Source of the DNA: Paraburkholderia gardini
GTDB taxonomy: Bacteria > Pseudomonadota > Gammaproteobacteria > Burkholderiales > Burkholderiaceae
DNA length: 64,000 nt
Reading direction: 5' to 3'
Assembly: GCF_907164575.1 (NCBI RefSeq)
Contig: NZ_CAJQYY010000005.1
Location: 62,001-126,000, forward strand
The notes under the pieces were generated by a model that did no database searches, was not told the DNA's origin, and worked only from the letters and a program-made list of their open reading frames with translations. Positions 9,077 to 17,132 of this stretch are shown in pieces (positions within the stretch are counted from its first letter, which is position 1; every line of letters starts with the position of its first letter). The translations under genes were made by a program, and so were the position numbers.

Positions 9077-9517
9077 GCGACACGCAAACACCCTGGGCCT
9101 CCCCCTTGGCGCGTGCCATGCCCTGCACGACCGGGTTGACGAATTCCAGATGTGACGGATTGAATGCGAGCACGACATCGACCGGCCCGTCGCCCGTCTG
9201 CGTGACACTGCTAAAGCCCTTGTGATGCTTGACGTCGCCTGCCGAAGGGTGGCCCCATCCTTGCCGTCGAACTCGGCGCCCAGCGTGCCGCAATACGTCT
9301 CTTCGAGCGCCGTGACGATATCGCGCAGCGTTGCGTCTTCGTCGAAAAGCAACGTGTCGGCCGTGCTGAAGCGCGTGGACATGTCTGCCGCCGACAAGCC
9401 GTGGAACAGAGGCGTGAGTTCGACTGGAGCATGTGGCGAAGTCCACAGCAGCGGGTCCAGCTTTGCCTTGCGCGTGCCGACCATGCGGAACGCCGCAATC
9501 AGCGACTGCACCGCCAC
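9075..9517 (-). pseudogene. 2-oxoglutarate dehydrogenase E1 (sucA-like) remnant with internal deletion and frameshift
   Basis: Two blocks of E1 are visible in different frames. Block one (9517-9269) reads IAAFRMVGTRKAKLDPL, FHGLSAADM and EETYCGTLGAEF, matching the N-terminal region of OdhA/SucA. Block two (9236-9075) reads GDVKHHKGFSS and LAFNPSHLEFVNPVVQG, matching a region that lies well over 100 residues further on in an intact protein. The intervening part is missing and the frame shifts, and everything after block two is lost. A functional enzyme is impossible; the cell must have another sucA. Confidence 0.75.
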
Positions 9518-9676
9518 CTGCTTTCTCGCGATCGCAAGACCGTCATCGCGCGTCATCTCCACGATGCGCGACCGCTTGCCCGGATCGATGAAGGTGAGCC
9601 TTTGCGTGGAAAGCCGGTGGCATGTATCGTCGCTGACATAGCCGGTTGTTCCCATCCGGTGAATCAAATGTACTTC

Positions 9677-10234
9677 ATGAAAAGGCCGACACCATCCGTG
9701 ACTCACTCCGATTCACTTCAAGGTCTTCCGGATATTCTGGAACCGGGTCTATCAGTTGTATTTTGCGGAATAAATCCAGGCGTCCGTGCGGCATCGACCG
9801 GCCGTCACTTTGCCGGCAGAGGCAACCGGTTCTGGCGGGCCGTTCATCTAGCGGGTTTTACTCCTCAACAGATTCGCCCTGAAGACGACCGCACGTTTCT
9901 GCAATATGGTTGTGGCCTGACAACCGTAGTCTCGCGTCCGACGGCACGAGCGGACGAGTTGTCACAATGGGAGTTCGACGCGGCTGCGGCTGAATTCGAG
10001 CGGAAGATTGAACGCCATGCGCCGCGATACGTCGCCTTCCTCGGAAAGATGGCGCTCTCGGCAATGTCCGGCAAACGCGATATCTGCTGGGGCCCGCAAC
10101 CGGCAGCGTTCGGCGGCGCCCGCGCATGGGTACTGCCAAATCCCAGCGGCCTGAACCGCACATTCAGTCTCGACGTGCTGGTGATCGCCTACCGTGAACT
10201 TCGTCTTGCAGTCGCAACGGCTGACTCGGTTTAG
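9677..10234 (+). CDS. mug: G/U mismatch-specific DNA glycosylase
   Basis: 185 residues from ATG 9677 (another ATG lies three codons upstream). The Mug-family active-site loop is FCGINPGVRAA (Asn in INPG is the key residue), followed by GRHFAGRGNRFW, and the second motif VLPNPSGLN near residue 158 inserts at the flipped base. The length suits the family (about 165-190). The enzyme removes uracil or thymine opposite guanine, and ethenocytosine, starting base excision repair. The gene is intact although flanked on both sides by pseudogene debris. Confidence 0.9.
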   Translation: MKRPTPSVTHSDSLQGLPDILEPGLSVVFCGINPGVRAASTGRHFAGRGNRFWRAVHLAGFTPQQIRPEDDRTFLQYGCGLTTVVSRPTARADELSQWEFDAAAAEFERKIERHAPRYVAFLGKMALSAMSGKRDICWGPQPAAFGGARAWVLPNPSGLNRTFSLDVLVIAYRELRLAVATADSV

Positions 10235-10381
10235 AGAACCGTATGCGGGCCGTGGTTAGCGTGAACGCCTGTTCATGGAAATTCACGCACGGCCTGCCTG
10301 AGCTTTAAGAAACGCGCCCCATCTCCGACAATCAGATAACCCATCGCGACGCGCGCCGCAAGATCGCCTGCATCGCAGCGT

Positions 10382-10616
10382 CGTGATCGCCTGATAGCGG
10401 TCGTTAGCCTGAACCAGCGCGCGCTGGCGATTGCACGACAACCGTACAAGGCAGGCGCAGTCGATTCTCTCGATGTGCTTAACGTGCAAAAACAGTTGTT
10501 CGACGCGCAGAGCAACCTTGAGCAAGGCCGCCGCCGACGCCAATCTCATCACGCTATGCAAGGTACTCGGCGGCGGGTGGGAATCAACGTATGCCCAACA
10601 GGACATTCCTCGTTGA
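10382..10616 (+). pseudogene. C-terminal remnant of a NodT/TolC-type outer-membrane efflux protein
   Basis: The frame reads NQRALAIARQPYKAGAV, DSLDVLNVQKQLFDAQ and SNLEQ, then after a frameshift AAADANLITLCKVLGGGW. This is the last helical repeat of RND outer-membrane factors (ARQRYxAGxxDxLxVLxAQ, then LxKALGGGW). Everything before it is missing and no RND pump genes are adjacent, so it is a relic. Confidence 0.72.
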
Positions 10617-10639
10617 GCAGGGGGTTTCCGGAGGTCATC

Positions 10640-10812
10640 ATGAAGTCTTTTGCGCGCACTCTTGTCATCGCGGCCCCTGGCCGCACCCGCCTTGTCTTTC
10701 GCACAGGAAAGCAGTCCGGCAAGTCAGGCCGGGATGCGCACTGCCCAGTCACAACAGGACAACGATGTTCAGGCATCGAGCTACGGAGGTGCTGCTGACA
10801 GCAAAAAATGGC
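10640..10812 (+). pseudogene. Frameshifted, shortened DUF4148-type secreted protein
   Basis: A good GGAGG ribosome site precedes the ATG at 10640. The start MKSFARTLVIAA is a signal peptide; one frameshift near 10675 is needed to continue into LAAPALSFAQ and then DNDVQASSYGGAADS, the C-terminal end typical of the short Burkholderia DUF4148 family. The middle of the protein, usually carrying a repeated AxVRAELxQLE block, is absent. The intact ribosome site suggests recent decay. Confidence 0.6.
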
Positions 10813-10986
10813 CCCCTGGCAGTGTTGGCGGCTCGGCAGGCGCTTCTTGCCAGTTTCGAGCTCCCAATGAAACAAGGTTTGGCCAAAGAGGCGGAACTCC
10901 AACGCAATTTGCTGCTTACCGACGATGCGACCGAAGGGATCGCCGCTTTTGCTGCAAGGCGCGAGCCGCAATACAAAGGCGCTTGA
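10807..10986 (+). pseudogene. C-terminal remnant of an enoyl-CoA hydratase/isomerase
   Basis: The plus-strand frame reads NGPLAVLAARQALLASF, LPMKQGLAKEAELQ and LLTDDATEGIAAFAARREP and stops at 10986. This matches the last 60 residues of crotonase-fold enzymes (helical trimerisation tail ending in an EGxxAFxxRRxPxFKG motif). It follows the DUF4148 remnant directly and has no start or CoA-binding half. Confidence 0.7.
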
Positions 10987-11044
10987 GGCCGGAACTCCCG
11001 AATTTCGCTCGATCCTCATGGGGCAAAGGTGGGCACGGACCTGA

Positions 11045-11071
11045 CTGACAAGGTAGCGTGCGTGATAGAAT
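11045..11071 (+). promoter_or_regulatory. Candidate tRNA-Leu promoter
   Basis: CTGACA (11045-11050) and TAGAAT (11066-11071) are separated by 15 bases and lie about 20 bases before the tRNA. The spacing is short for sigma-70, so confidence is moderate. Confidence 0.45.
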
Positions 11072-11091
11072 CTCGTCCGTTTTATGACCCT

Positions 11092-11176
11092 GCCGGGGTG
11101 ATGAAATTGGTAAACATAGCGGACTTAAAATCCGCCGCTTAACAGCTTGCCGGTTCAAGTCCGGTCCCCGGCACCA
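11092..11176 (+). tRNA. tRNA-Leu (anticodon UAA)
   Basis: An 85-base tRNA with encoded CCA. The acceptor stem pairs GCCGGGG (11092-11098) with CCCCGGC (11166-11172), followed by A and CCA. The anticodon arm GCGGA-CTTAAAA-TCCGC puts TAA at positions 34-36. The variable arm is long (class II) as expected for leucine, and the T arm holds GGTTCAAGTCC. It decodes UUA, and by wobble UUG. A strong terminator follows. Confidence 0.97.
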
Positions 11177-11209
11177 GCTAGTATGCCGGTCGATTCCTGG
11201 AAACTCCTT

Positions 11210-11244
11210 AAACCCTTGATGCAGCAATGCTTCGAGGGTTTTTT
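11210..11244 (+). terminator. Rho-independent terminator after tRNA-Leu
   Basis: AAACCCT (from 11210) pairs with AGGGTTT (11235-11241) around an inner GCA/TGC stem, and a T run reaches 11244. It ends the tRNA transcript. Confidence 0.75.
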
Positions 11245-11727
11245 GTTTCCCGGGAAACTCGGAGGGTTCCGTTGACAATGGGGACATGTGGGGGATGACC
11301 GGCAAACCGGCTGCCGTCCATCTCTATTCGAACTGCCATTGTCATAAGGGGATCCTGACGCCAGGCGCACAAGATCTCCGGTTCCTCGCAACGCTCGAAT
11401 AAATTCCAGTCCAGAAACACGATACGAAACGTCGGTCTATCGCGATCCCGTAGCACACTTAACGAACGCTTCATCACCCTCTCGCAACGCCAGTTTCCTG
11501 CGTGTACCGCCACGCATGACCATCGCGACCGTTTGGTAGCAGCGGTATGCCCGTGTTACGATCGCTTACACGCTCTAGTGAAAAACAGGTGTTCGGTAAA
11601 GGTGTTTTGTTCGTGCCGGAGGATTGGACGACGTGTAGCGACAGGCAAGTAATGCCGCTAACGGGTAGATTCGCCGACCTGCGTTGTGCCCTCGCCCTGG
11701 CCTGTCTTAACCCATCGCGAGGATCGA
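11245..11727. other. Gap between tRNA-Leu terminator and otsA
   Basis: About 480 bases with no supported gene. A minus-strand frame from 11513 (around MKRSLSVLRDRDRPTF) has no ribosome site and no family I recognise. Base composition is less GC-rich than in neighbouring genes. It lies at the 3' side of a tRNA, the usual side for island insertion, but I see no integrase and no repeated tRNA end. Confidence 0.4.
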
Positions 11728-13161
11728 GTGAGCCGTCTTGTCGTTGTTTCAAATCGTACCGCCGATCCCCGAAAGGCTGCAGCCGGCGGCCTTGCAGTTG
11801 CAGTGAAGGAGAGTCTGCAACAGACGGGTGGCCTGTGGTTTGGCTGGAGCGGAAAACTTCGCGATAGCGAATCCGGGACATCCGGCGAGAGCGACATCAA
11901 GCTGCAAACGGTCGGCAACGTGCAACTGGCGACACTCGACCTGACCCAGGAAGATCACGATACCTACTACCTCGGGTACTCGAACAAGGTTCTATGGCCG
12001 GTATTTCACTACCGGCTCGACCTCGCGAATTTCAACGTTCGATTCGCCGCCGGATACCGGCGTGTCAACCAGCTGTTTGCCCGCAAGCTGATGTCCCTGC
12101 TTAGACCCGACGACATCATCTGGGTCCACGACTACCACCTCATTCCCCTCGCTACAGAACTGCGCGCCCTGGGTTGTGGCAACCGGATCGGATTCTTCCT
12201 GCACATTCCCATGCCGCCGCCGCTCATCATGGCTGCGATTCCCGAGCACGAATGGCTCATGCGTTCACTGTTCGACTACGATCTGGTCGGCTTTCAGAGC
12301 GAGGCGGACGTGACCCATTTCGCCGGATACGTCGAGTCCGAAGCAAAGGCCGACACGCTGCCTGGCAACCGCCTGCGTGCGTTCAATCGCACGCTGCGCG
12401 TCGGGGCATACCCAATCGGGATCGATGTCGATGAATTCGCCAGCCTGGCAAGGAGCCGGGATGGCGTCGAAATGTTCGGGCAGATCCGCGAGGAGTACTC
12501 GCGCCGCCGCCTGCTTCTGGGTGTGGACAGGCTGGACTACTCGAAAGGTCTGCCGCAGCGGGTCCATGCCTTTCGTGAACTTCTCGCGAAATATCCCGAG
12601 AACCGCAACAGTGCGACGCTCATCCAGATCGCCTCGCCAAGCCGGGAGGACGTGGGCGCGTATGACGATCTTCGCGTTGAAATGGACAGCCTGTGCGGCG
12701 CGATCAACGGTGACTATGGCGAACTGGACTGGATGCCGGTTCGGTACATCCATCGCAATGTCGCGCGCAAGAAGCTGCCCGGTCTTTATCGCGCGAGTCG
12801 TGTCGCGCTTGTAACGCCGCTGCGTGACGGCATGAATCTGGTCGCCAAGGAATTTATTGCCGCACAGGATCCGTCGGATCCAGGCGTGCTGGTTCTATCC
12901 CGATTCGCGGGCGCGGCTGAGCAGCTAAAAGAAGCGCTCCTTGTGAATCCGTACGATACGCAAGGAACCGCGCTTGCGATCCAGCGTGCGCTCACGATGT
13001 CGATTGAAGAGCGGACTGCCCGCCACACGGCATTGATGCAACGGATCAGGCAGTTCGACGTCCACTGGTGGAGTTCGAGTTTTCTCGCGGATCTCTCATC
13101 CACGGAAAGCAGCGGCGATTTCCGGGCAGTCGTGAGCAGTTCGGCAAATCTCCTGAACTAG
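11728..13161 (+). CDS. otsA: Alpha,alpha-trehalose-phosphate synthase (UDP-forming)
   Basis: 477 residues from a GTG at 11728 with GAGGAT just upstream; this start yields the standard OtsA N-terminus RLVVVSNR. Family motifs in order: AGGLAVAV, VHDYHLIPLA, FFLHIPMPPP, YPIGIDVDEF, GVDRLDYSKGLPQR (donor-binding Arg/Lys) and RDGMNLVAKEF (Asp and Glu). It transfers glucose from UDP-glucose to glucose 6-phosphate, making trehalose 6-phosphate for osmotic and desiccation tolerance. The phosphatase partner otsB is not adjacent, so it must be elsewhere or the pair is unlinked. Confidence 0.95.
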   Translation: MSRLVVVSNRTADPRKAAAGGLAVAVKESLQQTGGLWFGWSGKLRDSESGTSGESDIKLQTVGNVQLATLDLTQEDHDTYYLGYSNKVLWPVFHYRLDLANFNVRFAAGYRRVNQLFARKLMSLLRPDDIIWVHDYHLIPLATELRALGCGNRIGFFLHIPMPPPLIMAAIPEHEWLMRSLFDYDLVGFQSEADVTHFAGYVESEAKADTLPGNRLRAFNRTLRVGAYPIGIDVDEFASLARSRDGVEMFGQIREEYSRRRLLLGVDRLDYSKGLPQRVHAFRELLAKYPENRNSATLIQIASPSREDVGAYDDLRVEMDSLCGAINGDYGELDWMPVRYIHRNVARKKLPGLYRASRVALVTPLRDGMNLVAKEFIAAQDPSDPGVLVLSRFAGAAEQLKEALLVNPYDTQGTALAIQRALTMSIEERTARHTALMQRIRQFDVHWWSSSFLADLSSTESSGDFRAVVSSSANLLN

Positions 13162-13218
13162 TCTGCCAGGCGGTCGGCACAACCCACCGGGTGGTAAAGC
13201 GGCCTCGTGCGCGATGGC

Positions 13219-14703
13219 TTAATGGGAAGGCTCGAAGTGTGCCGCCGGCGTATCTTTATCGTGCGTCGCGTACTTCTCGATCATCGTGGCGCTCGCCCGA
13301 TTCACCCCTGTCGTTTCGACCGCGATGCCGTTGCGACGGAACTTGTGCACGATCCGGTCAAGCGCGTCGATTGCCGTGAGGTCCCAGAAATGTGCGTGCG
13401 ACAGATCGAGACGCACCGACTGGACCGTCTCCCTGAAGTTGAACTCCGACACAAGCGCTTCCGATGAAGCGAAAAAAACCTGCCCGCGAATGAGGTAGCG
13501 GCGCTCGCTTTTCGCTTCGTCCAGCGACGATTCGACGACCAGCACCTGGCGCACCTTCGACGTGAAGAACAGCGCGCTTAGCAATACGCCGATAAAGACG
13601 CCGATGGCGAGATTCCCGGTCGCCACGACGACAGCGACTGTCGCCAGCATCACGATCGATGAGCTTTTCGGGTGCGTCCGCAGGTTCCGGATGGAGCGCC
13701 AGTTGAATGTGCTGATCGAAACCATGATCATGACCGCGACGAGCGCGGCCATGGGTATCTGTTTGACCCACGGCCCCAGGAACACGACGAGTACGAGCAG
13801 GAACGCACCGGCAACGAATGTGGACAGACGCCCTCGCCCGCCGGATCTTACGTTGATAACCGTCTGGCCGATCATCGCGCACCCGGGCATGCCGCCCAGG
13901 AAACCCGCTGCGATGTTTGCGAAGCCCTGACCGCGACATTCCCGGTTCTTGTCGCTAGATGTATCCGTGAAGTCATCCACAATGGCCGCCGTCATGAGCG
14001 ACTCAAGAAGACCCACTACAGCGATGCCAAGCGAATACGGAAAGATGATTCGCAGTGTGTCGAAAGAGAACGGGACGTGTGGCAGCGAAAATACCGGCAA
14101 TTCATCTGGAAACGAACCCATATCGCCGACGGTGTGCAAACTTAAATGCAGCGCCATTGAAATCGCCGTCAACACGATGATGCACACGAGTGGCGACGGC
14201 ACTGCCCGCGTGACGCGCGGAAAGAGATAAATGATGCCGAGGCCGCCAGCCACCATCAGGTAGACGTACCACGGCACATTGTGCAGTTGAGGCATCTGCG
14301 CGAGGAAAATCAGGATCGCGAGCGCGTTGACGAAACCCGTGATCACCGAGCGCGACACGAAGCGCATTAGCGCACCGAGTTTCAGCAGGCCTGCGCCGAT
14401 CTGCAGCACACCGGCAAGAATGCCGGCGGCAAAGACATATTCGACACCATGTGTCTTTACGAGCGACGTGAGCAACAGCGCCACCGCGCCGGTAGCCGCG
14501 GAAATCATGCCAGGACGGCCGCCAGCGATTGCCGATACGACCGCGATGCTGAACGCGGCGTACAGGCCAACCTTCGGGTCGACGCCTGCGATGATGGAAA
14601 ATGCAAGTGCTTCTGGAATGAGCGCAAGGGCGACGACAATGCCGGCGAGAATATCCGCGCGGATGTTCGAGAACCACTCCTCGCGTAGCGTATGGGTTTT
14701 CAT
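13219..14703 (-). CDS. SulP family anion transporter with STAS domain
   Basis: 494 residues. The N-terminal 400 residues are strongly hydrophobic with the SulP opening ([21 protein letters not shown]) and a conserved transport-core block around [20 protein letters not shown]. Residues 400-480 form a cytoplasmic STAS domain ([20 protein letters not shown]). SulP proteins move sulfate, bicarbonate or dicarboxylates across the inner membrane. There is no carbonic anhydrase or sulfate-assimilation gene alongside, so the anion is open. It is divergent from the LacI regulator gene, with 159 bases between. Confidence 0.9.
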   Translation of the reverse strand: MKTHTLREEWFSNIRADILAGIVVALALIPEALAFSIIAGVDPKVGLYAAFSIAVVSAIAGGRPGMISAATGAVALLLTSLVKTHGVEYVFAAGILAGVLQIGAGLLKLGALMRFVSRSVITGFVNALAILIFLAQMPQLHNVPWYVYLMVAGGLGIIYLFPRVTRAVPSPLVCIIVLTAISMALHLSLHTVGDMGSFPDELPVFSLPHVPFSFDTLRIIFPYSLGIAVVGLLESLMTAAIVDDFTDTSSDKNRECRGQGFANIAAGFLGGMPGCAMIGQTVINVRSGGRGRLSTFVAGAFLLVLVVFLGPWVKQIPMAALVAVMIMVSISTFNWRSIRNLRTHPKSSSIVMLATVAVVVATGNLAIGVFIGVLLSALFFTSKVRQVLVVESSLDEAKSERRYLIRGQVFFASSEALVSEFNFRETVQSVRLDLSHAHFWDLTAIDALDRIVHKFRRNGIAVETTGVNRASATMIEKYATHDKDTPAAHFEPSH

Positions 14704-14834
14704 TGGAAAAGCCGGGTGCGGTTGCAGCGCGGCATTCTACCCGATTGTTCACATGCCACTCCGCAGGCGGCGTGGCACCCGCGGCCCGCTGCCGTCATCG
14801 CCCAGTCACAAACCTTCCAGATAATCCGCTCGAC

Positions 14835-14846
14835 GAAAACGTTTAC
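14835..14846. promoter_or_regulatory. LacI-type operator candidate
   Basis: GAAAACGTTTAC is a near-perfect inverted repeat centred on CG (10 of 12 bases symmetric) with the AACGTT core common to LacI-family operators. It lies 16 bases before the regulator start, fitting autoregulation and control of the downstream ABC genes. Confidence 0.55.
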
Positions 14847-14862
14847 AACACGGGGCGAGTGG

Positions 14863-15918
14863 ATGATTCCTACGATCAAGGATGTCGCGGCGCATGCGGG
14901 CTTCTCGATTGCAACGGTCTCACGGGCGATCAACGCACCGCATACCGTCAATCCGGTCACGCTCGACAAGGTACGTCAATCGATCGACGCCCTTCACTTC
15001 CGTCCCAGTCCGCTTGGCCGCCAGTTGCGTGGCGAGCGCTCGCGCCTGGTCGGCGTCGTGCTGCCGACGCTCGCGAATCCTGTCTTCGCGGAATGTCTGC
15101 AGGGCATCGACGAACTCGCTTCGGCACAAGGCTATCGCCTCATGCTGATGACGACGCAATACGATGCCGACCGTGAACGCCACGCAATCGAGACGTTGCG
15201 CACACAACGTGTCGAAGGAATGATCCTGACTGTCGCCGATGCCGACACGCACCCCGTGCTCGACGAACTCGACCGCGACAGTTTGCTCTACGTGTTGATG
15301 CATAACGATACGGTGCGCCGTCCCTCGGTCTCGGTCGACAACCGGCTTGCCGCATACGATGGCGTGCGCATGCTGATCGCCCACGGCCATCGCCGCATCC
15401 TGATGCTCGCCGGCACGCTTGCCGCGTCGGACCGCGCACGGATGCGCCATGCAGGCTACGCGCAGGCGATGCAGCAGGCCGGTCTTCAGCCCGCACCGGC
15501 GCTCGAGATCGACTTCAATGCCGACGAACTCGCACCTTCGGTGCTCGCGCATCTGACCCGTGGCCCGGCGCGTCCCACCGCCCTGTTTTGCAGTAATGAT
15601 CTGCTTGCGATGGTCGTGATGCGCGGCCTGCGCCGCGCGCAGTTCGACATGCCGCGCGATATGTCGATTCTCGGTTTTGACGGGCTCGCGGTCGGCGACC
15701 TGCTGTCGCCGCCGCTGGCGAGCATCGGTGCGCCAAATCGCGAGATCGGCTGCGCCGCGTGGCGCCGGCTCACCGGTCGCATCGAAGGCACGTATGAAAG
15801 CGATGCGTCGCTCTCGCTGACACTGCCGCACACGCTGCGCGCAGGCGCGACGATCGCCGCCATCGCAAGCGACGGCGGTGTCGCCCGCGCGCGCGAATTG
15901 CCGCAGGCAGGCCGGTGA
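14863..15918 (+). CDS. LacI-family transcriptional regulator
   Basis: 351 residues from ATG 14863. The N-terminal helix-turn-helix reads TIKDVAAHAGFSIATVSRA with the hinge helix near residues 50-58 (PSPLGRQLRG). A periplasmic-binding-protein-like effector domain follows, with the usual VGVVLPTLANPVFAE and GFDGLAVGD blocks. The longer in-frame extension to 14692 lies before the operator candidate and is unlikely. It is the first gene of a same-strand set with a binding protein, two permeases, an ATPase and a phosphodiesterase, so it probably responds to the imported compound or a product of it. Confidence 0.9.
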   Translation: MIPTIKDVAAHAGFSIATVSRAINAPHTVNPVTLDKVRQSIDALHFRPSPLGRQLRGERSRLVGVVLPTLANPVFAECLQGIDELASAQGYRLMLMTTQYDADRERHAIETLRTQRVEGMILTVADADTHPVLDELDRDSLLYVLMHNDTVRRPSVSVDNRLAAYDGVRMLIAHGHRRILMLAGTLAASDRARMRHAGYAQAMQQAGLQPAPALEIDFNADELAPSVLAHLTRGPARPTALFCSNDLLAMVVMRGLRRAQFDMPRDMSILGFDGLAVGDLLSPPLASIGAPNREIGCAAWRRLTGRIEGTYESDASLSLTLPHTLRAGATIAAIASDGGVARARELPQAGR

Positions 15919-15994
15919 AATCCACGCGCGCGTCCTCTCCCACGCTCACGCTTCATCCGTATGCATTGACACTTCCCCTGAAAGGAGACCTGCT

Positions 15995-17044
15995 GTGAAC
16001 CGTCGCCCCTTCGTTATCGATTCGCTGCTGCGCCGGCTCGTGCGCGCGGCAGGCATGACGCTCGTCGCGTCGGCCGCGCTGCTGGCGGCACCGCTCACCC
16101 ACGCCGAAGAAACCGCGATCTGCTACAACTGCCCGCCCGAATGGGCCGACTGGGCCAGCCAGATCGCGGCGATCAAGCAGAAGACCGGTATTCGCGTGCC
16201 GTACGACAACAAGAATTCGGGCCAGGCGATTGCGCAGTTGATGGCCGAGCAGAAAAGCCCAGTCGCCGATGTCGTATATCTCGGCGTGTCCTCGGCGTTC
16301 CAGGCGAAGGAAAAAGGCGTGATCCAGCCGTACAAACCGGCGCACTGGAACGACATTCCCGCGAACCTGAAGGACCCGCAGGGTTACTGGTTCGCGATCC
16401 ATTCCGGCACGCTCGGTTTCTTCGTCAACAAGGATGCACTCGAAGGCAGACCCGTGCCGCGTTCATGGGCGGATCTGCTGAAACCCGAATATAAGGGCAT
16501 GGTGGGTTACCTCGATCCGTCGAGTGCGTTCGTCGGTTACGCAGGGGCGGTCGCGGTGAATCAGGCATTGGGCGGCACGCTCGATAATTTCGAGCCGGGC
16601 CTCGACTGGTTCCGCAAGATGAAGGCCAACGCGCCGATCGTGCCGAAACAGACGGCCTATGCGCGCGTGCTGTCCGGCGAAATTCCGATCCTGCTCGACT
16701 ATGACTTCGACGCCTATCGCGCGAAGTACAAGGATCACGCGAACGTCGAGTTCGTGATTCCAAAGGAAGGCACGATTTCCGTGCCGTACGTGATGAGTCT
16801 CGTGAAGGGCGCGCCGCACGATGCGAACGGCAGGAAGGTGCTCGATTTCGTGCTGTCCGATGAAGGCCAGACACTGTGGGCGAACGCGTATCTGCGCCCT
16901 GTACGCGCAGGCGCGATGAGCAGCGAGGCCGCTTCGAAGTTCCTGCCCGCCAGCGACTACGCACGCGCCCAGCCGGTCGACTTCGGCAAGATGGCCGCAA
17001 AGCAGACCGCCTTCGGCGAACGCTATCTGCAGATCATGCATTGA
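15995..17044 (+). CDS. ABC transporter substrate-binding protein (iron/aminoethylphosphonate family type)
   Basis: 349 residues from a GTG at 15995 with AAGGAGA 8 bases upstream. A signal peptide runs to about residue 36 (ASAALLAAPLTHAEE). The mature protein has the class of SBP seen with Fe(III), thiamine, putrescine and 2-aminoethylphosphonate systems: an early KQKTGIRVPYDN block, DVVYLGVSS and WADLLKPEYKG. It binds the substrate in the periplasm and delivers it to the two permeases downstream. The neighbouring GpdQ-like phosphodiesterase suggests an organophosphorus ligand, which is inference. A strong stem-loop follows the stop. Confidence 0.88.
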   Translation: MNRRPFVIDSLLRRLVRAAGMTLVASAALLAAPLTHAEETAICYNCPPEWADWASQIAAIKQKTGIRVPYDNKNSGQAIAQLMAEQKSPVADVVYLGVSSAFQAKEKGVIQPYKPAHWNDIPANLKDPQGYWFAIHSGTLGFFVNKDALEGRPVPRSWADLLKPEYKGMVGYLDPSSAFVGYAGAVAVNQALGGTLDNFEPGLDWFRKMKANAPIVPKQTAYARVLSGEIPILLDYDFDAYRAKYKDHANVEFVIPKEGTISVPYVMSLVKGAPHDANGRKVLDFVLSDEGQTLWANAYLRPVRAGAMSSEAASKFLPASDYARAQPVDFGKMAAKQTAFGERYLQIMH

Positions 17045-17051
17045 ACGAAAG

Positions 17052-17088
17052 CGCGACCTGTGCGCGGTTTTAACGCGCGCAGGTCGCG
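17052..17088 (+). promoter_or_regulatory. Intercistronic stem-loop after the binding-protein gene
   Basis: CGCGACCTGTGCGCG (17052-17066) pairs with 17074-17088 over 15 positions with one G-T wobble and a 7-base loop (GTTTTAA). There is no T run. Such structures behind binding-protein genes often stabilise the upstream mRNA and let the binding protein be made in excess over the membrane parts. Confidence 0.65.
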
Positions 17089-17132
17089 ACAATGCCGGCA
17101 CGCCCACGTTTATTACGCCTCTCACACCCGTC

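Noticed and set aside
9677..10234. Mug as another pseudogene in the debris region
   Set aside because: The frame is full length and both active-site motifs (INPG and NPSGLN) are intact.
10916..11305. A 129-codon minus frame spanning the tRNA-Leu gene (contains GPDLNRQ)
   Set aside because: It is the reverse complement of a tRNA and its flanks; such frames are frequently mis-annotated as proteins.
11177..11727. Genomic island attachment site at the 3' end of tRNA-Leu
   Set aside because: I found no second copy of the tRNA 3' end and no integrase in the window, so an att site cannot be supported.
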